Assembly: GCA_035771175.1 (NCBI GenBank)
Contig: CM069611.1
Coordinates: forward strand, 18,301,366 to 18,365,365
Length of the DNA stretch: 64,000 nt
Direction: 5' to 3'
Source of the DNA: Paratinospora sagittata
Taxonomy: Eukaryota; Streptophyta; Magnoliopsida; Ranunculales; Menispermaceae
Positions within the stretch are counted from its first letter, which is position 1. Each line of letters begins with the position of its first letter. The notes beneath the pieces were generated by a model. The model had not been told where the DNA came from. It did no database searches and saw only the letters and a program-made list of their open reading frames with translations. The translations under genes and the position numbers were made by a program. Shown here in pieces: positions 57,594-64,000 of this stretch.

Positions 57594-58140
57594 TCAAAGA
57601 TTTGATGCATTCAATTTGCTAAACATACCCAATTCTCGACGAATCTGTATAAATTGATCCTTTGGTAATGCCTTAGTAAAAATATCAGAAATTTGATCTT
57701 TTGTACCAACATGGGTCAATTTTACATCTCCTTTTTGCACATGATCTCTAAGAAAATGATGTTTAATTTCAATGTGCTTGGTCCTTGGGTGCAATATTGG
57801 ATTTTTCTAGATATTTATAGCACTTGTGTTATCACAAAATATTTTCGCACACTCAATGTCAATTTGGTAATCCTCAAGTAGTTGTTTCATATATATGATT
57901 TGAGTACAACAACTACCAGCTGCAACATATTCCGCTTCAGCCGTGGATAATGCCACTTAATTTTGTTTCTTGCTAAACCTAGAAATTAATGAATTTCCCA
58001 TAAAGTGACAAAATCATGAGGTACTTCTCCTATCGATGAGACTACCTGTGTAGTCGGAATCTACAAAACTCCTAAGCTCAAAGGAAGTACCTTTTGGATT
58101 TCAAATTTCAAGATCAATTGTCCCACTAATATATCTAAAA
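57594..58140 (-). pseudogene. SIRE-type RNase H
   Basis: Minus strand: FVDSDYTGSLIDRRSTS, stop, FCHFMGNSLIS, then LSTAEAEYVAAGSCCTQ and CDNTSAINI, stop, then an open part 57794-57594 with HPRTKHIEIKHHFLRDHVQK and DIFTKALPKDQF. These are standard copia RNase H landmarks, with three stops. The domain ends at FSKLNASNL. Confidence 0.88.
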
Positions 58141-58142
58141 TT

Positions 58143-58728
58143 TCATTCAACACATTTTAGATGTGATTCTCTGGGACTTGACTGAAATCTTGCGCATAGA
58201 CGAACATTGAACATGATGTTCAATCTACTTGTTAAGTACAACAAGCTACCAATCATGCTTCTATAAAGCTTAGTGTCTATAGGTTTTCCCTTTCCATCTT
58301 TGTCCATTTTTACAGCTGAGCTGCATGGGGTTTCAATTGTTTTCAAGTTTTCAAACTTGAATTTCTTTATCATGTCCTTAGCATACTTGCTTTGGCTCAA
58401 GAATGTACTGTTTGGTAATTGCTTGATTTGCAGGCCTAAAAAGTATGTAAGTTCACCAGTCATACTCATCTCTATTCATCTTGCATAAGTTTAGAAAATT
58501 ATTTTCAAAGATGATTATTTGAGGCACCAAAGATAATATCATCAACATATATTAGCACAAGCAACATATTATTATCTTTGTGCTTAATGAACAACGTTGG
58601 GTCTAATTTACCCTTAAGAAATTTGTGCTCAAGAAGGAATGTGCTTAATCTATCGTACCAAGCTCTACGAGCTTGTTTTAATCCATATAACGCCTTGTTT
58701 AGCCTAAACACATGATCTGGGTTTTGAA
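58143..58728 (-). pseudogene. SIRE-type reverse transcriptase, 5'-truncated
   Basis: 58728-58505 has NPDHVFRLNKALYGLKQARR and [13 protein letters not shown] with the catalytic YVDD. After a shift, 58469-58143 has [36 protein letters not shown] and YRSMIGSLLYLTSRLNIMF. The frame is cut at 58729, where the chromovirus LTR begins; MDVKSAF and everything before it are missing from the window. Confidence 0.9.
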
Positions 58729-59944
58729 TGTCACACCCGGCCCAGACGCGCCTAAACCGGCGGGACACTCACGGACGGGGCGCAAATGCATTATAATAAT
58801 AACAGAGTGTGCAGAAACACGATTAAGTACAAGTTTGATTTCATTATTTTCAGAATATATTTGTACATGAAATAGTTAAGGGAACATTCTCCCAAAATCC
58901 CCAATGAATAATACAAAGGGTACAAAATGTGGGCCAAAAAACCTGCACCAAGTTCACCCTAATCTCCTGTGAAAATTTGGATAACAACAGGGTGAGCTAC
59001 ACGCTTAGTGGGTAAAATAGTTCGTGAATATAACAATTAATAAAGCAAACTTCATAATCCAGTATCTTAAATACACATCAGAGCATCATAATCAATCCAA
59101 CATGTATGTATGCATGACACTGTCTCATATTGGTTTAATGATTGTACATCGCCTGAGTTCACGTACAGATGTCCCTTCCCAGGAGTAGTCGAGTTCTCAT
59201 TGTACGTCCCTCCTCAGGAATGATGCTCTGGATTCACCTACAGATGTCCCTTCCCAGGAGTAGTCATGTTCTCATTGTACATCCCTCTCCAGAGAAATAT
59301 AATGAATAACGAGCATTGCTTCTAACTATTCTATGAATCATAAAGCACATACGTCCCTAGCTTTCAAATAAGACCAACCATATCAGTCTCCAGTTGAGAG
59401 GTGAGACACGAGGTCTACTTAAATACCAATCGTCTAGAGCAGCACGCTGCCTCCCGTTTACTATTTAAAGTTACTGAGGACAAGAGTGAGTCCGGTTGAG
59501 CCAGATTGACCACTAATCTGGCATAACAACATTGTAATACATGAATTCCAAATATACAGGCATAAGTATGACAAGTATAAACATTATACGCAATAATGCA
59601 GTGTAAATGAATAGTAGACATAATGATAAATGAATGTAAACTTTAATAAAAGTTATAAGACACGCAAACTTATGTTTCGTTCCCCACCTTCAGATAGAAA
59701 ACTCCTTTGAAAACTGGAGCCTTCCCCCGGGCAGCACCGCACAAAGAGTCTCGGAGAGAGAGTCTCGAAAGAGAAGACAAAAACTCAAAATGAGTGAAAG
59801 AGAGAAGAAAAATCACAAGGACGAGTGATTTTGGTGTGAGAAATGAGGAGGGGGAGGGGTTCTTAAATAGGAAAAATGGCGCCTGAATGTTCGGGCAGGC
59901 TGTCCGAACAATTTTTTTTTTTCTGCAAACCTAGGATATTAACA
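58729..59944 (-). repeat. Chromovirus LTR, second subfamily
   Basis: TGTCACACCCGGCCC at the left and GGATATTAACA at the right on the plus strand, so the minus strand has TGTTAATATCC...GGGTGTGACA. The left 300 bp match 5474-5770 well. No polypurine tract adjoins it on the right, and flanking 5-mers (TTGAA, AATGG) do not match, so it is a solo or rearranged LTR inserted in the copia RT. Confidence 0.8.
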
Positions 59945-60399
59945 AATGGTGGTGTAGGGCGCTGGGCGCATCGTCTAAGGGGAGGTAGGTTGAGGGGTGG
60001 GATGCTTTTTCGTGTTGTTGCTTGAATCCAACTGCCTGGAAATTTTGGTAGAAGATCCTGCCAAGATGAGGGCACGAGATTGTTTTGGGCAAAATTGTTA
60101 CGAAAAAGTCATGCGCGCTCTGGCGATAAGGATCGCTGTCAGTGTGGTGATGGGGTTGGTGATGCAAAGTAGTTGTGACTAGACTCGGATCCTGGAGGAG
60201 TCGTCACAGGTGGCCAATGAGGCCATTGCGTGTGTGTGTCACTATATCCATCGATATTAGTTTTAGACATCTGCATAGTTATTCAAGTGAAATGACGTAT
60301 TAAGATATTTGTTACCAAACTTTCATCATGTTATTGATAAGTGAAATAGTACAATGTATTGCATCATCAGTTATTACTAGAAAACAATTCAAGGTATTT
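59945..60399. other. Interval without recognised feature
   Basis: Mixed composition; small open frames on both strands are unsupported. It separates the LTR from the chromodomain end, where a 3' untranslated part of a chromovirus would be expected, but its left edge lacks the tract seen at 63916. Confidence 0.4.
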
Positions 60400-60590
60400 T
60401 TGTTTAATTGTTGCTTCTAGCTCCCATGTTGCTTCCTCTACTCCGGGTTGATCCCAAAGCACCTTCACAAGTGGTATGCTACGTCGCCTTAGTTCTTGAG
60501 TTTTTCTATCCAAAATCTGTATCGCTCTCTCCTGGTACTTATTACCTTCCTCATCCCGAACCTCGACTAGAGGGATGATATGCGAAGGAT
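60400..60590 (-). pseudogene. Chromodomain-like C-terminus of integrase
   Basis: Minus strand reads IIPLVEVRDEEGNKYQER, then DRKTQELRRRSIPLVKVLWD and QPGVEEATWE. The VKVLW and EATWE words match the chromodomain tail of plant chromoviruses, thought to guide insertion to certain chromatin. A stop lies shortly before it (near 60600). Confidence 0.8.
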
Positions 60591-60599
60591 CAGGGCGCT

Positions 60600-61107
60600 A
60601 CTTTTGAAGCATGGATAGGTGAAAAACATCATGAACCTTAGACATCGACAATGGAAAGGACAGACGATAAGCAAGTTTGCCAATACGTTCAATGATCTGA
60701 AATTGACCGATATACCGTGGGGAGAGCTTTTTTTTATCCCAAAGCGTTTGACACCTCTTGTGGGCTGAAATTTTAGAAAAACTAAGTCCCTCTTATCAAA
60801 TTCTAGAGGCTGCCTCCGCTTGTCAGCGTAGCTCTTCTGTCGACTTTGTGCAACACGAAGTCGCTCCTTTACTAGTGTAATCTTCTCATAAGTCTCTTAA
60901 ACTAGTTCAGGGCCTAACTACGGTCGATCTGCCATATCTAACCAGCATACCGCAGATCTGTAAGTTCGACCATAGAGAGCCCTGTACGGTGCCATGAAAG
61001 TCCAAAATGCAACACCGTAACATGTCTTCCAAGATTTGGATAAGACACTCTGACTGTCCATCAGTCTGAGAGTGAAATGTTGTGCTCATGGTGATCTTAG
61101 AGCCCAT
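60600..61107 (-). pseudogene. Integrase C-terminal part
   Basis: Minus strand blocks: FHSQTDGQSECLIQILEDML (61050-60990, with the Glu of the DDE triad), then decayed sequence, and LSPRYIGQFQIIERIGKLAY with HDVFHLSML (60720-60620), the region before the chromodomain. Frame breaks at about 61110 and 60905. Confidence 0.82.
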
Positions 61108-61134
61108 TCTACTCTGGAAGCTTGGCCAAAACTT

Positions 61135-62061
61135 TCATGTGAATCGAGGGTCTCGATCAGAGACGATCGTGTATGGTATGCCGTGGAGACGTACGATCTC
61201 TCTTTCATATAGTTCAGCAAGTTTGGCAGGGTTATCCGTGAACTTTATATGCAAAAAGTGTGCAGACTTTGTAAGCCTGTCAATGATAACCCATATAGCA
61301 TTTTGCCCTTTATTATTTCGAGGCAAGTCCGCAACAAAATCCAATGCGATGTTTTCCCACTTCCATTCTCCAATAGGTAACGGTTGGAGAAGTCTAGAGG
61401 GAAGTCTTCGTTCAGCCTTAACTTGCTGGCAAACGAGACATCGAGCAACGAAGTGTGCAATCACCTTCTTCATTCTAGAAAGCCAGAATTGTTGCTTGAC
61501 ACCCTTGTACATCTTGGCACCCCCAGGAAGCATAGCGAACCTCGAGCAGTGCATCTCAGTAAGCACTTCTTTCCGAACCTCAGGATCGTTCGGAAGATAG
61601 AGGCATTTTTTATAGGAAACGGCCCCGTCTTCAGAGATCGACCAGTGAGGAAGGTCCTGTTCGCTAAGTAGAAGTTTGTGTTTCTCCATCAACATAGGGT
61701 CATTGGCTTGAGCTGCTAAAATCTTTCGAACCAGCTTAGAGTTGGCTGACAATTGAGAAAGTCGTGATCTTGCTCCCTCCTCGATCAGTTGTAGGTTAAA
61801 ATTCTCCATCTCTGTAGCCAACTTCCCCATTTCGAAGTTAAGAGTGCAAGCAACATAAGATTTTCTACTCAGGGCATCAGCGACAACATTGGCCTTACCA
61901 GGATGGTACTGGAGTTGAAAGTCATAATCTTTCAAGAATTCCAACCATCGTCTTTGGCGGAGGTTTAGGTCTCTCTGGGTGTAGATGTACTTAAGACTCT
62001 TGTGATCAGAGAAGACCTCAAACTGTTTACCATATAGGTAATGATGCCATAGCCAGTGCAA
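61135..62061 (-). pseudogene. RNase H end and integrase core
   Basis: A 308-codon open block: [20 protein letters not shown] and [12 protein letters not shown] (RNase H), then [20 protein letters not shown] (zinc region; the CLVC pair is kept, but the His pair is damaged: [19 protein letters not shown]), [18 protein letters not shown] (first Asp) and [11 protein letters not shown] (second Asp). It would cut and join cDNA ends. The block breaks at 61135, before the Glu. Confidence 0.9.
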
Positions 62062-62064
62062 TTA

Positions 62065-62400
62065 CTACAGGTTCAAGTTCCAAGTCATGTGTTGGTAATT
62101 GGCCTCATGAATCTTCAGTTGCCTAGAGGCATATGCGACAACTTGGCCTTCTTGCATTAGTACGGCACCTAAGCCCTGGAGAGAGGCGTCGGTGTATAGT
62201 AAAAATTCAAGTGCATTTCTTGGAGTGATTAGTATTGGTGCTGTCGTGAGGCGCTTTTTCAATTTCTGAAATGATGTTTCACAGGTGGGATTCCAAATGA
62301 ATCGTACGTCTTTCCTAGTGAGCTTTGTCATAGGTTCAGCAATCTTTGAGAAGTCCTTGATGAAGCATCTATAATAGCCAGCCAAACCAAGAAAACTCAT
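62065..62400 (-). pseudogene. RT connection and RNase H start
   Basis: SFLGLAGYYRCFIKDFSKIA, then RNase H with LLYTDASLQGLGAVLMQ and VVAYASRQLKIHE. It ends in a short frame break (62062) before the next block. Confidence 0.9.
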
Positions 62401-62505
62401 AATTTGAGTAACAGTGGTAGGCTGCCTCTAGTTTAAAACCGCTTCAACCTTAGATGGGTCCACCTCAATGCCATTGCCTAAAACCACATGGCCTAGGAAT
62501 TGAAC

Positions 62506-63069
62506 TCACTTCGCCGAAAATTCGCACTTACCCAACTTTGCATACAACTGGTGGCTTTTCAATGTCCGGAGGACTATCTTTAGATGTATCTTATGGTCTT
62601 CTTCGGTTGAGGAATATATCAAGATATCGTCCACAAAAAGCACCACAAATCGGTCTAAGTATAACCTGAAGATGCGGTTCATCAAATCCATGAATGTAGA
62701 AAGTGCATTTGTTAGACCGAACGGCATGATCAAGAACTCGTAGTGACTGTACCGAGTTCTGAATGTCGTCTTGGTAATGTCTGAATCTCGGATCCAGAGT
62801 TGGTGATAACCGGATCGTAAATCAATCTTAGAGAAGTATTTGGCATCTCTAAGTTGGTCGAACAAGTCATCGATCCTGGGCAACGGGTATCTGTTCGAAA
62901 TGGGGACGTTATTCAGCTTGCGATAGTCGATGCAAAGGCGTAACGAACCATCCTTTTTGCGAACAAACAGAACTAGAGCGCCCCAGGGTGATGAACTTTT
63001 TCTGATGAAGCCATTACTCTCTAATTCCTTCAGTTGTTTGTCCAATTCGACTAGCTCGACATTTGACAT
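62506..63069 (-). pseudogene. Chromovirus reverse transcriptase core
   Basis: A 187-codon open block with [59 protein letters not shown] and [12 protein letters not shown] (catalytic VDD). All main motifs are intact, in contrast to 734-1402. A stop cluster separates it from 62400. Confidence 0.93.
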
Positions 63070-63465
63070 TCTGTATGGTGGAATTGAGAAAGGCCCGGTC
63101 CCAGGTATGAGATTGATTTCAAAATCGAATTCCCTAACCAGAGGTAGACCAGGAAGGTCGTTTGGAAAAACTGTTGGGAATTCAGATATTACCGGGACAT
63201 CGTGTACTTCGAGAGGGTAGAGTGCTGGTGATTCATTTTCATCACCAAGGGATAGAGCTCGAAGCTGTGCCTTGAGAAGTGCAGCAGTCGAGTTGTGTAT
63301 CTATTTCCTTGTTCCCTGAATCTTGACAAACTCCCCCATGAGCAAGGTTAACTGAACTTGCTTCTTCATACAATCGATCTTTGCATTCAGTGGTGTGAGC
63401 CAGTCCATGTCGAAGATGATGTCGAAGTCTTCAATGTCCATCACAAGAAGATCTGCATATATTAT

Positions 63466-63657
63466 CTATTCTGACATTCGAAGCTCACATCGAGAACACT
63501 GCAATTTCACGTCAGTACCAGATCCTAAAGGTGATGTAACATGGAGTGTGATTTTTGTGGGTTCAGGATGCAACCCTAAAATTCTTATCAATGCAGACGG
63601 TATAAAAGAATGCGTAACACCCGAATCGAACAAGACATGCACCATTGTATTGAACAA
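63466..63657 (-). pseudogene. Chromovirus aspartic protease fragment
   Basis: FNTMVHVLFDSGVTHSFIPS, with the catalytic DSG present, then RILGLHPEPTKITLHV. It is truncated on the N-terminal side at about 63678 by the LTR junction. A stop at 63466 precedes the ILGMDWL part, which is visible further on in decayed form near 63400. Confidence 0.85.
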
Positions 63658-63678
63658 GGGAAATGTACCTTCGACTAC

Positions 63679-63915
63679 ATTTCGTTCCCACCTTTAAATT
63701 GGACACTTGATGTTCTGCGCTCTATGTCGGGCAGTAGCTCTGCACCATACCAGTGGAGAGTCTAAAAATATAGAGGGAGTGTGCCCAAGGAGTAGGGAGA
63801 CAGGTGGAAAAGTTGGTGTGAGAAATGAGGGGGAGGGGGCCCCCTTTTATAGGAAAATGGCATGCCCGAACGTTCGGGTACTGCCCTTTTTTTTGTGTAA
63901 ACCAGGGCTATTACA
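63679..63915 (-). repeat. Chromovirus LTR fragment (5' end of the minus-strand LTR)
   Basis: TTTCGTTCCCACCTTTAAAT to CAGGGCTATTACA. It matches 6524-6829 closely, without the (AG)n run. The rest of this LTR (left part) is missing and replaced by the protease fragment. Confidence 0.85.
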
Positions 63916-63932
63916 GTCTACCCCCCTTAAAA
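63916..63932 (-). other. Polypurine tract of another chromovirus copy
   Basis: Minus strand TTTTAAGGGGGGTAGAC just before the LTR start TGTAATAGCC. The sequence after it, to 64000, is the 3' untranslated part of an element that continues beyond the window. Confidence 0.8.
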
Positions 63933-64000
63933 TAAATTTTCCATTGAAATTTTAGTCCATGCAGTCATGATTGTTGCCTTTGTGAGATTCACGGCCTTGA

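Larger units (their letters stand above)
49656..58728 (-). mobile_element. SIRE/Maximus-type Ty1/copia element with env-like ORF (3' part)
   Basis: On the minus strand: RT end, RNase H, a spacer, an env-like ORF, the polypurine tract and the 3' LTR. The env-like ORF after pol and motifs [11 protein letters not shown] and STAEAEYVAAGSCC place it in the SIRE lineage. The 5' part (LTR, gag, protease, integrase, RT start) is cut off by chromovirus sequence at 58729. The pieces 51943-56481 are later insertions. Confidence 0.88.
60400..63678 (-). mobile_element. Chromovirus pol fragment (protease to chromodomain)
   Basis: Minus strand order: protease, RT, RNase H, integrase, chromodomain. Gag is missing: the protease side is joined at about 63678 straight to LTR sequence. 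It is less damaged than 1-3192, with long open blocks. Confidence 0.92.

Noticed and set aside
60400..63678. Endogenous pararetrovirus (caulimovirus-type) pol
   Set aside because: An integrase core and a chromodomain are present, and the domain order is that of a gypsy chromovirus.
58729..63678. One complete chromovirus with its 3' LTR at 58729
   Set aside because: No polypurine tract lies at 59945, the LTR subfamily differs from the fragment at 63679, and gag is missing; the LTR and pol cannot be shown to belong together.

Overview
This is plant nuclear DNA made almost entirely of transposable elements. The evidence is the mix of lineages: Ty3/gypsy chromoviruses with a chromodomain, SIRE/Maximus-type and Tork/Tnt1-type Ty1/copia elements, a gag-protease-only gypsy family with a tRNA-Asp primer site, and hAT transposons with 8-bp target duplications. 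Low GC and abundant microsatellites fit this. I see no intact host gene, no rRNA or tRNA gene and no CRISPR array. Every pol or transposase reading frame I can recognise is broken by stops, frameshifts, truncation or later insertions. The species cannot be told from the window; a flowering plant with a large, repeat-rich genome is the reasonable guess.

Layout, left to right. 1-3192: minus-strand chromovirus pol and gag fragment, running off the left edge. 3985-5199: orphan minus-strand ORF with a plant-transposon/env-like fold and two in-frame stops. 5474-6829: chromovirus LTR. 6895-10559: hAT remnant (plus), interrupted by a 2.2-kb solo LTR (8125-10298, duplication CCGCA). 10560-11487: scraps of a copia element. 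11488-17893: SIRE-type copia element (plus, duplication GAATA), inserted in that copia RNase H. About 18140-34560: a copia element (plus) split twice, by a Tork-like element on the minus strand (18381-25620) and by a gag-protease-only gypsy element on the minus strand (26762-33961). 35113-37025 and 37856-38609: two hAT elements with perfect 8-bp duplications. 39090-42013: an island of tandem repeats in which a 40-bp array appears first in one orientation and later in the other, with a 27-bp array and twin TATA boxes between. 42014-49437: an old hAT element (transposase minus) inserted in the reverse array; it carries a 201-bp mini-LTR insertion, a gypsy LTR, and a 2.1-kb SIRE solo LTR (duplication CTAGA) inside that LTR. 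49656-58728: minus-strand SIRE-type element with an env-like ORF after pol; the ORF is split by a solo LTR that itself holds a second solo LTR. 58729-63915: chromovirus LTR, chromovirus pol (chromodomain to protease) and a fused LTR fragment, followed by the polypurine tract of another copy leaving the window.

The parts do not form a pathway. They are successive layers of insertion, and the target duplications and interrupted frames give a relative order. The least ordinary items are the inverted 40-bp tandem arrays with the 27-bp palindromic array between them, the 201-bp LTR-like insertion in the hAT transposase, the gag-protease-only element, and a short GCGC-centred motif repeated in the LTRs of unrelated families.
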